Below, one piece after another: positions 20,388 through 29,497 of a stretch of 64,000 bases of DNA. Origin of the DNA: Legionella rubrilucens (GTDB lineage: Bacteria > Pseudomonadota > Gammaproteobacteria > Legionellales > Legionellaceae); contig NZ_LNYT01000003.1 in NCBI RefSeq assembly GCF_001468125.1, positions 82,649 through 146,648 of the forward strand, read 5' to 3'. Positions within the stretch are counted from its first letter, which is position 1. Each line of letters starts with the position of its first letter. The notes under the pieces were generated by a model that saw nothing but the letters and a program-made list of their open reading frames with translations, was not told the DNA's origin and ran no database searches. Position numbers and translations under genes: made by a program.

Positions 20388-20707
20388 TCCGATTCGACAG
20401 GGTAGTTGTTCAGCACAGTCAGTACACGGCGGGTAGCGGTGAATTGATTGCCAAAACGGTCAATGCCATCCTGCCGCATTCTAGGCGCATGATCCCGGAT
20501 GTAATTGTGGTAATGGTCTTCGCTGGCTAAGTAATAATGCACGACCAGTGTGCGGTGTTCAGCCTTCTGTGACTCGATGTCCAGGGAGACCTTGGCTTTA
20601 AGAAACCCCTCAAAGCCAAGCAGTTCCTCAACATGGGGTTTTAACCACCCCATAAACGCTTCAACAATGGCCGCATCGACCGTTAAATTGACTTCATAAA
20701 TCAGCAT
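20384..20707 (-). CDS. DUF4286 family protein at the tail of the his operon
   Basis: Small protein of about 107 aa starting at MLIYEVNLTVD, a beta-alpha ferredoxin-like fold pattern (DUF4286), with no known function. The ATG at 20707 is supported by AAGGA seven bases upstream; the frame is open further upstream, but that part has no family similarity. It begins 10 bp after the hisI stop on the same strand, so it is probably the last gene of the his operon. A stray antibiotic-biosynthesis-monooxygenase-like dimer is an alternative, as the fold would look similar. Confidence 0.78.
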   Translation of the reverse strand: MLIYEVNLTVDAAIVEAFMGWLKPHVEELLGFEGFLKAKVSLDIESQKAEHRTLVVHYYLASEDHYHNYIRDHAPRMRQDGIDRFGNQFTATRRVLTVLNNYPVESD

Positions 20708-20717
20708 GAAAAAATCC

Positions 20718-21344
20718 TTATTGGTTGTGTCGTTTTCCGTTTCGTTCTTTAAGGCAGTTGAGCAGTTCATAAAAACTGACGTCACAGGCGTTAAGCAGTA
20801 CGAGCAGATGATAGAGCAAATCCGCACTTTCATTAACCAGTTCAACGCGATCGCCTTTGACTGCCGCAATGACTGTTTCAACGGCCTCTTCGCCGACTTT
20901 CTGCGCACAGCGCGAGGTGCCGCTCAGCAGCAATTGCCGGGTATAACTCGATGAATCCGTGGTGGCCGCGCGTTGCTGGATAATCGCAATCAAGGCTGCT
21001 AAAAAAGCAAGCGGCGTGTCTTTTGACAGTTGAAAACAGCTGGTAAAGCCCAAGTGACAGGCTGGTCCTTCAGGCCGAACCTGAACAAGAAGCGCATCCT
21101 GGTCACAGTCGGTACTGATTGCCATGACCGTCATGGTATTGCCGGAGGTTTCGCCTTTCTGCCACAGGCGTTGTTTACTGCGGCTGTACAGGGTGAGCCG
21201 CTGTGTCGCAAGCGTTACCTGCAGGGCTTCTTCATTCATGTAACCGAGCATCAAGACCTGTCCATCCTCGTGATGCTGCACAATCACCGGCAGGAGTCCT
21301 GCCATCTTTTGCCAATCAAGCGGTGTCGATAAATTGTTTAACAT
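20718..21344 (-). CDS. hisI: HisIE, phosphoribosyl-AMP cyclohydrolase / phosphoribosyl-ATP pyrophosphatase
   Basis: Bifunctional enzyme for steps 2 and 3 of histidine synthesis. The cyclohydrolase domain has [17 protein letters not shown] and the metal-binding DCDQDALL and CHLG region. The pyrophosphatase domain has [13 protein letters not shown] and [14 protein letters not shown]. It is 208 aa, as in enterobacteria. Its ATG overlaps the end of hisF by 7 bp. Confidence 0.94.
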   Translation of the reverse strand: MLNNLSTPLDWQKMAGLLPVIVQHHEDGQVLMLGYMNEEALQVTLATQRLTLYSRSKQRLWQKGETSGNTMTVMAISTDCDQDALLVQVRPEGPACHLGFTSCFQLSKDTPLAFLAALIAIIQQRAATTDSSSYTRQLLLSGTSRCAQKVGEEAVETVIAAVKGDRVELVNESADLLYHLLVLLNACDVSFYELLNCLKERNGKRHNQ

Positions 21345-22108
21345 GGCCGCACCTCAATGTTGTGTTGAGCGAGTTTGTTTTTGACGTCTGCAATGCTTAC
21401 CCGCTGCTCATGAAAAATGCTGGCGGCTAGGGCGCCGTCTACCCGGCATTGTTGAAAGACCTCGACGAAATGATGTGCATCGCCAGCACCTCCGGAGGCG
21501 ATGAGCGGAATGGAAAGCAGGTCGCGTGCGGCGATCAATTGCACCCGATCATACCCGGTGCGCATGCCATCGGCACGCATGCAGTTCAACACCACTTCGC
21601 CTGCCCCCCGCTCCTGCACTTCCTTTAACCAATCAAAGGTCTTGCGGCAGGCGTTTTGGCTTTTACTCTCGTCCCCTGTGTATTGGTAAACGTAATAATC
21701 GCCGTCAACCCATTGGCTGTCGATGCCCACCACCACGCATTGACTGCCGAAGGTGTGGGCCAGTTTATCAATTAAATCCGGTGTTTCAAGCGCTGGGCTA
21801 TTGATGGAAATTTTATCCGCGCCGGCATTAAGAATGCGGCGTGCCTGATCCAGGGTACGGATTCCACCCGCCACAGTGAAGGGGATGGTCAGGGTGGCGG
21901 CAACCTGATTGACCCAGTTTTCAGAAACCGGGCGCTGGTCGCTGCTCGCGGTGATGTCGTAAAAAACCAGTTCATCAGCCCCCTGATCACTGTAACAGGC
22001 AGCCAGTTCAAGAATATCGCCAACCACACGGTGATTACGAAACTGCACGCCTTTCACCACCTGATTGTTGCGTACATCAAGACAGGGAATAATGCGTTTA
22101 GCTAACAT
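21338..22108 (-). CDS. hisF: HisF, imidazole glycerol phosphate synthase cyclase subunit
   Basis: Cyclase half of the HisFH complex, which makes imidazole glycerol phosphate and AICAR. The TIM barrel starts with [12 protein letters not shown] and contains the conserved [16 protein letters not shown] and [11 protein letters not shown] segments; catalytic Asp residues are present near both barrel halves (CLD and NCMRADG). It is 256 aa, normal. It overlaps hisA by 7 bp and hisI by 7 bp. It works with HisH, encoded two genes upstream. Confidence 0.95.
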   Translation of the reverse strand: MLAKRIIPCLDVRNNQVVKGVQFRNHRVVGDILELAACYSDQGADELVFYDITASSDQRPVSENWVNQVAATLTIPFTVAGGIRTLDQARRILNAGADKISINSPALETPDLIDKLAHTFGSQCVVVGIDSQWVDGDYYVYQYTGDESKSQNACRKTFDWLKEVQERGAGEVVLNCMRADGMRTGYDRVQLIAARDLLSIPLIASGGAGDAHHFVEVFQQCRVDGALAASIFHEQRVSIADVKNKLAQHNIEVRPC

Positions 22109-22839
22109 ACGACGGCCTCCATCAGGGCAGTGCGCAAATCAAAATCCGTTTCATAGAGCAGGCGGCCCAGGATGGCGGCAGACAGGCCGAGAGTTTTCAG
22201 TCTGTCTAAATCCTGTTGGTGCCGAATCCCGCCAGACGCTTGCCAGGCAATGTCAGGAAATCGTTGGACGGCTTCTTCATAGAGCGCAAAGTTCGGGCCT
22301 GACATCATGCCGTCCTGGGCAATGTCGGTGCATAAAACCTGTTTGACACCCTGTTGCCGGTACCGCTCAATCACATCCCACAATGACAAGCCGGTGTCAG
22401 TCTGCCAGCCATGAATAGCGGGTCTTGGAATGCCTTCCACCAGGCGGACATCGACAGCCAGGACAATGTTTTCGGCTCCGCAGTAGTGAATGATTTGCGA
22501 CGCTTTGGCCGGATCACTGACGGCAATGCTGCCAATCACCAGTTCGCTCACGCCTAACTCAAGGCAGGCCTGGGCGGCTGCCAAACGGCGTATACCGCCG
22601 CCGACCTGCAGGCGGGCGCCCACGGTTTGCAACGCTTTGATAACCGACAACTGCTGAATGGCCCCGGATTGGGCGCCATCCAGATCCACGATGTGCAGGC
22701 GTCTCGCCCCTTGCTGGCAGTAGTGCTGCGCTAAAGCTCGAGGTAATTGGGGATAAACCGTGGTCTTACTGAAATCACCTTGTTGCAGGCGCACACAGTG
22801 GCCTTGCTGAATATCAATGGCAGGAATGAGTAACATCAT
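22102..22839 (-). CDS. hisA: HisA, ProFAR isomerase
   Basis: Isomerises ProFAR to PRFAR, step 4 of the pathway. The barrel begins with [17 protein letters not shown], holding the catalytic Asp in AID; the second acidic residue is in [12 protein letters not shown]. Phosphate-binding GGGIR and ASGGIRHQ loops are intact. It is 245 aa, as in E. coli. It overlaps hisH by 4 bp. Confidence 0.95.
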   Translation of the reverse strand: MMLLIPAIDIQQGHCVRLQQGDFSKTTVYPQLPRALAQHYCQQGARRLHIVDLDGAQSGAIQQLSVIKALQTVGARLQVGGGIRRLAAAQACLELGVSELVIGSIAVSDPAKASQIIHYCGAENIVLAVDVRLVEGIPRPAIHGWQTDTGLSLWDVIERYRQQGVKQVLCTDIAQDGMMSGPNFALYEEAVQRFPDIAWQASGGIRHQQDLDRLKTLGLSAAILGRLLYETDFDLRTALMEAVVC

Positions 22840-23429
22840 GACTCCAACTTTAAGAAATTAGTAAGTAAGGTCAAGCCCGCTTGGGCTGATTTTTCCGGAT
22901 GAAACTGCATGCCAGAAACAGTTCCCTTTTGAACTACCGCAGTAAAGCGTTCGCTGTAGTGACAATAGGCCGCGGCACACTCACTGTCAAACAGGGCATA
23001 GCTATGGACAAAATAGACATAGTCTTGTGGCGTCAGCCCTGAGGCTAAAGGCGTGTTCCTGCACCAGTGCAGTTTATTCCAGCCCATGTGCGGTACCGGG
23101 CAGTTGTCTCTGGCAGGCAAACGTCTGATTCGGCCGGGCAATAATCCGAGCCCTTCAATGTCGCCTTCCTCACTGTGTTCAAACAATAACTGCATGCCCA
23201 GGCAAATGCCTAACAGCGGTTGCTTAAGCTGTCGCAGGGGTTCAATTAAACCCTTGTCTGCCAGCGCCTGCATTCCGGCTTTCGCCGCGCCCACGCCGGG
23301 TAAAATCACGTGACTTGCCTCGGCAATCACGGCCTGGTCGTGAGTCAGGCAATAGGCATGGCCCAAACGACTCAGCGCATTGCCTAATGAGGTCAGGTTA
23401 TTGCCTGTGGCATCGATGACAGCAATCAT
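22836..23429 (-). CDS. hisH: HisH, glutamine amidotransferase subunit
   Basis: Glutaminase subunit that feeds ammonia to HisF. Class I amidotransferase motifs are present: the [11 protein letters not shown] loop, the nucleophile in GICLGMQLL, and the His-Glu pair in GMQFHPEKS. It is 197 aa (E. coli 196). It is translationally coupled to both neighbours by 4-bp overlaps. Confidence 0.95.
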   Translation of the reverse strand: MIAVIDATGNNLTSLGNALSRLGHAYCLTHDQAVIAEASHVILPGVGAAKAGMQALADKGLIEPLRQLKQPLLGICLGMQLLFEHSEEGDIEGLGLLPGRIRRLPARDNCPVPHMGWNKLHWCRNTPLASGLTPQDYVYFVHSYALFDSECAAAYCHYSERFTAVVQKGTVSGMQFHPEKSAQAGLTLLTNFLKLES

Positions 23430-24478
23430 AAAACACCTTTGGTGGTTGGTAAGCTTAAACCCTCAACAGCCATGGCCTGACGCAGGGCACGGCCTAAGGC
23501 TTTAAAGCAGGCTTCAATCATGTGGTGGTGGTTTTGCCCTTTGACCTGAATGTGAAGGCTTGCCCCCAGCGCGCTCGCCAGCGACTGAAAAAAGTGCGGG
23601 ACCATTTCGGTAGCCAACCCTCCGACAGCTTCGCGGGTAAACGGCGCATCAAAGGTACAATAAGCACGGCCGCCCAGGTCAATTGCCAACGAGGCCAGGG
23701 ATTCATCCATAGGCAGGGTAAAGCCATAACGGGCAATGCCGCACTTGTTGCCCAAAGCCTGTTTCAACGCCTCGCCGAGAATTAAGGCCGTATCTTCCAC
23801 CAGATGATGTTCATCGACGTGGGTATCGCCGTTTGCCTCCAGTTTAAGGCTAAAACCGCCGTGGCGTGCCACCTGTTCCAGCATGTGGCTGAAAAAGGCA
23901 ATCGGCGTGTCAATCCGGCTGTCCTCGTCACTGTCTAAGGTTATTTGCAACGCAACAGCCGTTTCGCGGGTACGGCGGGTCAGCGATACTTGTCGGGTTA
24001 ATAGTCGGGTCACAACCTGATTCCAGCCCTGGTTCTGATTAATCGGCAAAAAGGAAACGCCCAGATTGTCGGCCAATTGCCGATCCGTTTCCCTGTCGCC
24101 AATGACCCAGGCATTGCTTTTGTTGAGCCTGCCGCTTTGGAGGTAACGGTCAAGCAGGCCGGTCGCTGGTTTTCGACAAGCACAGGCGTCTTCGTCGCGG
24201 TGCGGGCAAATGAGGATGTCGCTAAAGACTATGCCCTGCGATTGAAACAGCGAAAGAATAAAATCATGGCATGACTGAAAATCCTCGATGGGAAAAGAGG
24301 CGGTCCCAAGCCCATCCTGATTGCTGACCATCACCAGTTGAAATCCGGCCTGCTGAAGACGTAAAAGGGCTGGGATAACGCCCTCAGTCAAACGGATTTT
24401 CTGCAGCCTGTCCACCTGAAAATCAGACGGCTCTTCAATGAGGGTTCCGTCTCGGTCAATAAAAAGTATTTTTTGCAT
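23426..24478 (-). CDS. hisB: HisB, histidinol-phosphatase / imidazoleglycerol-phosphate dehydratase
   Basis: Bifunctional enzyme for steps 6 and 8. The N-terminal HAD phosphatase has [11 protein letters not shown] and Cys-rich zinc ligands around [14 protein letters not shown]. The C-terminal dehydratase begins near residue 165 and shows the two metal-binding blocks [12 protein letters not shown] and [15 protein letters not shown]. Its 350 aa matches the enteric fusion (355). It overlaps hisH by 4 bp and follows hisC after 7 bp. The fusion is common in gammaproteobacteria. Confidence 0.94.
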   Translation of the reverse strand: MQKILFIDRDGTLIEEPSDFQVDRLQKIRLTEGVIPALLRLQQAGFQLVMVSNQDGLGTASFPIEDFQSCHDFILSLFQSQGIVFSDILICPHRDEDACACRKPATGLLDRYLQSGRLNKSNAWVIGDRETDRQLADNLGVSFLPINQNQGWNQVVTRLLTRQVSLTRRTRETAVALQITLDSDEDSRIDTPIAFFSHMLEQVARHGGFSLKLEANGDTHVDEHHLVEDTALILGEALKQALGNKCGIARYGFTLPMDESLASLAIDLGGRAYCTFDAPFTREAVGGLATEMVPHFFQSLASALGASLHIQVKGQNHHHMIEACFKALGRALRQAMAVEGLSLPTTKGVL

Positions 24479-24485
24479 AAATCAC

Positions 24486-25544
24486 TCATTGTTTTGGGAA
24501 GGCGTCAAGAGCCGCCATCAACCGGTTATTCTGTTGTTCATCGCCTACCGTGATGCGTAACATCGATTGTAAAAGGGGCGAATTGGGGAAATGACGCACT
24601 GCGATGCCCTGTTCTGCAACCCAGTGTTGTAAGTCCTGCGCATAAGGACTTTTAACCAGCAGAAAATTGGTACGGCTGGGATAGACAGTGTCAATCAGAC
24701 GGTGTTGACTGAGCCGCATGCGTAACACTTCCCGTTGAACCAGGATTTTTTCCACGGTTTCACCAAACCAGTCATCACGGCTTAGCGCCTGTTCAGCCAG
24801 GTCCAATACGACACTGGAAAAGGGGAAGGGTGACATGATGCGTCTGATGGCTTCAATCAGGGGAGCCTGGGCAAGGATGCTGCCTACCCGCAAACCGGCC
24901 ATGCCATAGGCTTTGGATAAGGTTCTGAGCACGATGAGGTTGTCGTAAAGTGGAATTAAGCAGGCAGTACTTTCTGTTTGGGCAAATTCAATGTAAGCCT
25001 CATCGGCGATAACCATTGATTTTCCGGCCCATTGTTCACACATGTCGCTCACCGTTTGCAGGTCAATCAGGCCACCCGTCGGGTTATTGGGGCGGCAAAC
25101 CATGATGAGTTTGCAATCCGGTTGCCATTGCTGAAGAAGATTCTCCAGCGAAAAATTAAACGCATCCTCAGCGTTCAGAGGGCAATTGCGAATTCCCGCC
25201 TGCTGCAATTGCGCATAAAAAGCATACATAGGGAACGTAGGCGGGCATTGCAGGATGCTGTCGCTGCTCCGGCTGAGAAAAAGGCGCATTAATAAATCAA
25301 GCCCATCATCGCTGCCGCGGGTGATGACGAGTTGGTCGTCATCGACCTGGTACAATTGTGCCAGACGCTGCTCGAGTCGTTTTACCTGTATCGCACTGGG
25401 GTAGTGATTCAGCGAGACCTCGTTTAACTGGATTGGGCTCCAGGGTAGTTCATTGGCATGCAGGCGGCATGATTGCCTGTCCCCATCCGGGACATACTGT
25501 TTAATGTTTTTTAAATCCGGGCGAATCAAATCCAGTATTGACAT
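24486..25544 (-). CDS. hisC: HisC, histidinol-phosphate aminotransferase
   Basis: PLP-dependent class II aminotransferase for step 7. Visible features are NNPTGGLI, the VIADEAYIEF block with the PLP-contacting Asp, and RTLSKAYGMAGLRVG with the PLP lysine. It is 352 aa (E. coli 356). It begins 1 bp after the hisD stop, so it is expressed in the operon. Confidence 0.94.
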   Translation of the reverse strand: MSILDLIRPDLKNIKQYVPDGDRQSCRLHANELPWSPIQLNEVSLNHYPSAIQVKRLEQRLAQLYQVDDDQLVITRGSDDGLDLLMRLFLSRSSDSILQCPPTFPMYAFYAQLQQAGIRNCPLNAEDAFNFSLENLLQQWQPDCKLIMVCRPNNPTGGLIDLQTVSDMCEQWAGKSMVIADEAYIEFAQTESTACLIPLYDNLIVLRTLSKAYGMAGLRVGSILAQAPLIEAIRRIMSPFPFSSVVLDLAEQALSRDDWFGETVEKILVQREVLRMRLSQHRLIDTVYPSRTNFLLVKSPYAQDLQHWVAEQGIAVRHFPNSPLLQSMLRITVGDEQQNNRLMAALDAFPKQ

Positions 25545-25545
25545 G

Positions 25546-26841
25546 TTAAACCTCCATCGTTGTCAGGCGCATTTTCACCGCGTTGGCATGCGCATCAAGG
25601 CCTTCCAGTGAAGCCAGCACACAGGCGGCCTCGCCCACGGATACAATACCCTGCGGGTCAATGGTTTGCACGGTCATTCTCGTTAAAAAATCCTCTGTGC
25701 TTAACCCGTTGTGATGACGCGCATAACCGTTGGTGGGTAATACGTGGTTACTTCCTGTCACGTAATCACCCAGTGTTTCAGCGGCCCAGGGGCCAAGAAA
25801 GACAGTACCTGCCGCCTGTATCAGCGATACCCAGTCCGCTGCATCCCGGCAATTGATGATCAGGTGCTCGGGGGCATACGCATTAACCCAGCGGATGGTT
25901 TGTTCCCGTGAGGCGGTAACAAGAGCAAAACTGTGCTTAAGCGACTGCCGAATAATGGCCTGGCGTTTCAATGATTGCATTTGCCGGATGAGTGATTGAT
26001 TCACGGCTTCGGCGAAGGCGGCTGAAGCGCAAAGAAGGATTGATTGCGAATCGACGCCGTGTTCCGCCTGCGCCAGTAAATCAGCGGCGACAAAATCAGG
26101 GTTGGCTTCGTCATCGGCCACGATTAGAACTTCGGAAGGGCCGGCCGGCATGTCAATCGCAGGTCCCATGGGTTCCATGCTGACCAGGCGTTTGGCTTCT
26201 GTGACGTAACGGTTACCGGGTCCAAACAATTTGTCGACTTTGGGAATGGATTGGGTGCCATAGGCCATGGCTGCGATGGCCTGGGCGCCGCCTGCCTTGT
26301 AAACCGCATCAATGCCGCACAGACGCGCGGCCACCAGCACGTGTGGATTAATGCGGCCAAATCGGTCGGGCGGAGTGCATACGATTTTAAGCGGACACCC
26401 GGCAATGGCTGCAGGTATGGCCTGCATGAGCAGTGAGGAAATCAAAGGCGTGTTGTTGCCGCCAGGGATATAAAGCCCCACCCGCTGAATCGGACGGTAT
26501 TGGCGTTCAATCCAGATGCCCGGGGCGGTGGATACCCGTTTGGTTTCCGGTTTGACTGCTTCATGGTAGCCGCGTATTGTATCCATGGCCGTCTGGATTG
26601 CTGCTAAAGCGGACCCGTCGATGCGGGCATTGGCCATCTCCTCGGGCAACACCGTTAATTCATTGACCTCTATGCCGTCAAATTCACGGGTGAAAGCCAT
26701 TACAGCTTCATCGCCGTCTTTTCTTACCGCATTGAGGACAGGGCGTACGGCAGATTCAACCCCCTCGTCACTTAAAGGCCGGGTGAATAATTTTTCAATG
26801 TCCTTCATGGACAGCGATTGGGTTGTGTAAATCGACAACAT
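25546..26841 (-). CDS. hisD: HisD, histidinol dehydrogenase
   Basis: NAD-dependent zinc enzyme that oxidises L-histidinol to histidine, the last two steps. It carries GLYIPGGNNTPLISS, FGPGNRYVTEAKR, DMPAGPSEVLIVAD and AQAEHGVDSQSILL, which includes zinc-binding Gln/His, and the C-terminal GSNHVLPTNGYAR loop. It is 431 aa, typical. It sits 5 bp after hisG. Confidence 0.95.
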   Translation of the reverse strand: MLSIYTTQSLSMKDIEKLFTRPLSDEGVESAVRPVLNAVRKDGDEAVMAFTREFDGIEVNELTVLPEEMANARIDGSALAAIQTAMDTIRGYHEAVKPETKRVSTAPGIWIERQYRPIQRVGLYIPGGNNTPLISSLLMQAIPAAIAGCPLKIVCTPPDRFGRINPHVLVAARLCGIDAVYKAGGAQAIAAMAYGTQSIPKVDKLFGPGNRYVTEAKRLVSMEPMGPAIDMPAGPSEVLIVADDEANPDFVAADLLAQAEHGVDSQSILLCASAAFAEAVNQSLIRQMQSLKRQAIIRQSLKHSFALVTASREQTIRWVNAYAPEHLIINCRDAADWVSLIQAAGTVFLGPWAAETLGDYVTGSNHVLPTNGYARHHNGLSTEDFLTRMTVQTIDPQGIVSVGEAACVLASLEGLDAHANAVKMRLTTMEV

Positions 26842-26846
26842 CGTAA

Positions 26847-27728
26847 TTACTCCAGCATTTTTTCGATAGGAAGAACCAGAATGGAACTGGCGCCTAAGGA
26901 TTGGATGTTTTCCAGCGTATTCCAGAAAACCCCCTCGCTGGAAACGACATGGACCGCCACTTTATCCGGCGCGGCCGGCAAAGGAAGGATGGTAGGTGAT
27001 TCTGCTCCGGGTAATTGCCGGCAGATAATGTCGAGCGCCGCTTTAGGAGCATGAAAGAGAATGTATTTGCGTTCCTGAGCCTGTTGAACAGCCTGAATGC
27101 GGCGTTTTAACAGATCAAAAACGGCCTGCAGCGAGTCAGGGACAAGCCGGGGGCTCTGAATAAACACAGCCTGACTGTGCATGACGACAGCCACTTCGCG
27201 CAGTTTGTTTTCCTCAAGGGTTTGCCCGCTTGAAACCAAATCGCAAATGGCATCGGCCATGCCAAGTCTGGGCGCGACTTCGACCGATCCCGATAATTGC
27301 AGGATATCGGCAGCAATCCGGAACTGGTTAAGGTAGTTTTGCAGCAGCAGGGGATAGCTGGTGGCAATGCGTTTTCCGTCCAGACTCCCGGGCGAGTCGT
27401 AAGCCGCGTTTTCCGGGACTGCTATTGAAAGCCGGCAGTGGCAGCTTCCCAGCGGTAACACCAGCTTGTATTGCTTGTCCTTGCAGGCAAGGGACGCTTC
27501 ATTCAACACATTCTCGCCCACCAGGCCGCCGTCAGCGATTTCATCGAATACCAGCGTTGGAATGTCATCATCACGGACAAAAAGCAGATCGATAGGAAAA
27601 TTATCGACGTGGGTGAGCAGGGCATTGTCTTTGAGGCGGAATTTTAAACCGCAACGTTGTAAAAGAGTCAGTGACTCCTGGGCTAAACGACCTTTTTTCT
27701 GCAAGGCGATACGAATACGTGTTTTCAA
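26847..27728 (-). CDS. hisG: HisG, ATP phosphoribosyltransferase, long form
   Basis: First and feedback-controlled enzyme of histidine synthesis. The N terminus RIRIALQKKGRLAQESLTLL and the GMADAICDLVSSGQTL phosphoribosyl-binding loop identify it. At 293 aa it is the long form with a C-terminal ACT-like regulatory domain (about 220-293), so no HisZ partner is required. It overlaps the yerC-like gene by 4 bp. Confidence 0.95.
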   Translation of the reverse strand: MKTRIRIALQKKGRLAQESLTLLQRCGLKFRLKDNALLTHVDNFPIDLLFVRDDDIPTLVFDEIADGGLVGENVLNEASLACKDKQYKLVLPLGSCHCRLSIAVPENAAYDSPGSLDGKRIATSYPLLLQNYLNQFRIAADILQLSGSVEVAPRLGMADAICDLVSSGQTLEENKLREVAVVMHSQAVFIQSPRLVPDSLQAVFDLLKRRIQAVQQAQERKYILFHAPKAALDIICRQLPGAESPTILPLPAAPDKVAVHVVSSEGVFWNTLENIQSLGASSILVLPIEKMLE

Positions 27729-28021
27729 GACTGCTCCAACCGTTCTGCGATAAGTGAATACCCCCCTGTTCCACGGGTCAGACAGCGTGCAACCCGGGTA
27801 ATGGTTGTCACGCTGACCCCTGTCTGATCATGAATAGTGCGGTAAGGCAACTCTTCACGCAGCAAGGGGACGACCTGCCAGCGATCGGCCATGGCTTCCA
27901 ACTCAGCGGGCGTGCACAAATCATTAAAAAATGCCGCCGCTTCGTCTTCATTCTGCAACACACTGATGGCTTGCATGAGATGATGGATTGCCTGGGTTTT
28001 GTCGCTGTGCTGATGCTTCAT
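27725..28021 (-). CDS. TrpR/YerC-like DNA-binding protein heading the his operon
   Basis: A 98-residue protein of the Trp-repressor superfamily, YerC/YecD branch. The TrpR-type fold is visible, with FFNDLCTPAELEAMADRWQV followed by a helix-turn-helix (TIHDQTGVSVTTITRVARCL) and the terminal GTGGY. The YerC branch is not known to bind tryptophan. It is the first gene of the ten-gene his operon and is coupled to hisG by a 4-bp overlap. A perfect inverted repeat lies at the probable transcription start, 10 bp before the ATG, suggesting autoregulation or control by histidine supply; this is inferred. No clear Shine-Dalgarno precedes the ATG. Confidence 0.85.
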   Translation of the reverse strand: MKHQHSDKTQAIHHLMQAISVLQNEDEAAAFFNDLCTPAELEAMADRWQVVPLLREELPYRTIHDQTGVSVTTITRVARCLTRGTGGYSLIAERLEQS

Positions 28022-28031
28022 AATAATGTAT

Positions 28032-28049
28032 TAATGTAGTAGAACATTA
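28032..28049 (-). promoter_or_regulatory. Palindromic operator candidate before the yerC-like gene
   Basis: A perfect 6-bp inverted repeat, TAATGT-6 nt-ACATTA, covers the predicted transcription start and lies directly downstream of the -10 hexamer. A further direct TAATGT occurs at 28024-28029. The spacing resembles operators of small dimeric repressors; the TrpR-family protein encoded just downstream is the obvious candidate ligand. Confidence 0.5.
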
Positions 28050-28053
28050 GCGC

Positions 28054-28083
28054 ATTGTAATTATGCCTTTTGAATTCTGTCAA
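28054..28083 (-). promoter_or_regulatory. Probable his operon promoter
   Basis: On the minus strand a consensus -35 TTGACA (28078-28083) is followed after 18 bp by TACAAT (28054-28059), a 5/6 match to the -10 consensus. The transcript would start near 28047, about 26 nt before the yerC-like ATG. The hexamers are seen directly; activity is inferred. Confidence 0.68.
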
Positions 28084-28150
28084 GAAAAAATTTGTCTCAC
28101 AAAGCAATTTTTGCCATGATTGCCATTGAAAAAATACAAGGAGAGCACGC

Positions 28151-28690
28151 ATGCTGCTTAAAAAGGATGATTCCTGTCTGTTGCTTATCGATGTTCAGGA
28201 AAAACTGGCGCCATTTGTCCTGCAGTCGGAAAAAACGATAGCGCGATGTCAATGGTTGATGAGACTGGCAAAAGAGCTGGCCGTGCCTGTCTTAATCAGC
28301 GAGCAATACCCAAGCGGTCTTGGCAGTACGGTTAAGCCCTTGCAGTCAGGAGATAAACCCCTACCCAAGGTTCACTTTTCCAGTTGGCGCGAGCCCCTTT
28401 GTAAGGACAGCCTGACCGCCCTGGCTAGAAATCAGGTGGTTTTGATCGGCATTGAAGCCCACGTCTGCGTTTTACAAACGGCCGTTGATTTGCTGGAAGC
28501 GGGTTTCCAGGTGTATGTCGTCGTGGATGCCGTAAGCAGCCGTCATGAACAGGATTTAAAATACGGTTTAAAGCGCATGAAGCAGGCAGGCATTGAACTG
28601 GTTACCTCTGAAATGGTCTTTTTCGAATGGGTAGGGCAGGCAGGCACTCCTGAATTTAAAGCATTGAGTAATGCGTATTTAAAACAATAG
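28151..28690 (+). CDS. Isochorismatase-family hydrolase
   Basis: Cysteine hydrolase of the isochorismatase superfamily (YcaC-like branch). The catalytic Asp14 is in LLLIDVQEKL, a Lys in KVHFSSW, and the nucleophile Cys106 in IEAHVCVLQTA, so the triad appears complete. It is 179 aa, within the 170-210 usual for the family. The true substrate is unknown; nicotinamidase-specific zinc motifs are not seen. It is followed after 15 bp by an SDR dehydrogenase on the same strand and is divergent from the his operon. Confidence 0.86.
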   Translation: MLLKKDDSCLLLIDVQEKLAPFVLQSEKTIARCQWLMRLAKELAVPVLISEQYPSGLGSTVKPLQSGDKPLPKVHFSSWREPLCKDSLTALARNQVVLIGIEAHVCVLQTAVDLLEAGFQVYVVVDAVSSRHEQDLKYGLKRMKQAGIELVTSEMVFFEWVGQAGTPEFKALSNAYLKQ

Positions 28691-28705
28691 TTAGGAAAAC
28701 AATCG

Positions 28706-29458
28706 ATGAATCTGGATAATCAAATAGCCGTCATTACCGGCGGCGCCTCAGGTATGGGTAAAGCCTGTGCTGAGGCATTATCGCAACGCGGGGTAAACGT
28801 TGTGATCTGGGATAAGGTGGTTGATCATTTAAATTCTGACGAATGGAGCGCAATACCCTGCGATGTCAGTTCGGAAACAGAGGTGGAGCAGGCCCTGCTG
28901 GAAACCATTCACCGGGTTGGCGTGCCGCGGATTGTGATTAACTGTGCCGGCATTGCCCCGGCCAAACGCATGGTAGGAAAAGAAGGCCCCATGCCTCTCG
29001 CTGCATTTAAACAGGTCATTGATATTAATCTGATCGGGACATTTAATGTGATGCGGGTTACAGCCCATGCCATGACGACACTGGATCTGGAGCCGAGCAG
29101 TCATGAACGGGGAGTGATCATCAATACGGCATCCATCGCCGCCTATGAGGGGCAGATTGGCCAATTGGCTTACAGCGCGTCGAAGGGCGGGGTGGTGTCC
29201 ATGACGTTGCCGGCTGCACGGGAATTGGCACAGCATGCCATCCGCGTGAATACCATTGCGCCGGGTTTAATCGCAACCCCCTTATTGCTGACCATGCCCC
29301 AGGAGGTGCAGGACAGTCTTGCTGCAACAGTAACCTTTCCCAAGCGTCTTGGAAGACCGGATGAATTCGCAGGTTTAGCGATGCACATCATTGAAAATGA
29401 GTTGATGAATGGCGAAGTTATCCGCCTGGATGGCGCCTTGCGTATGCAGGCACGCTAA
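28706..29458 (+). CDS. SDR dehydrogenase, 3-hydroxyacyl-CoA dehydrogenase type II-like
   Basis: NAD(P)-dependent short-chain dehydrogenase. The cofactor-binding ITGGASGMGKA, the NCAG motif and the catalytic YSASKGG are all present. The C-terminal half (NTIAPGLIATPLL, PKRLGRPDEFAGLAMHIIEN, GEVIRLDGALRM) closely resembles HSD17B10-type 3-hydroxyacyl-CoA/short branched-chain acyl-CoA dehydrogenases. It is 250 aa, typical. It lies 15 bp after the isochorismatase-like gene and probably shares its transcript, which ends at a strong terminator. A role in fatty-acid or isoleucine catabolism is inferred. Confidence 0.86.
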   Translation: MNLDNQIAVITGGASGMGKACAEALSQRGVNVVIWDKVVDHLNSDEWSAIPCDVSSETEVEQALLETIHRVGVPRIVINCAGIAPAKRMVGKEGPMPLAAFKQVIDINLIGTFNVMRVTAHAMTTLDLEPSSHERGVIINTASIAAYEGQIGQLAYSASKGGVVSMTLPAARELAQHAIRVNTIAPGLIATPLLLTMPQEVQDSLAATVTFPKRLGRPDEFAGLAMHIIENELMNGEVIRLDGALRMQAR

Positions 29459-29466
29459 GGAATAAG

Positions 29467-29497
29467 GCCTGCCGGAGTCCGGCAGGCGATGTTTTTT
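29467..29497 (+). terminator. Rho-independent terminator after the SDR gene
   Basis: A perfect 9-bp GC-rich stem (GCCTGCCGG / CCGGCAGGC) with a 3-nt loop is followed within 4 nt by six T residues on the plus strand. It also overlaps the 3' end of the convergent minus-strand gene. Confidence 0.85.
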
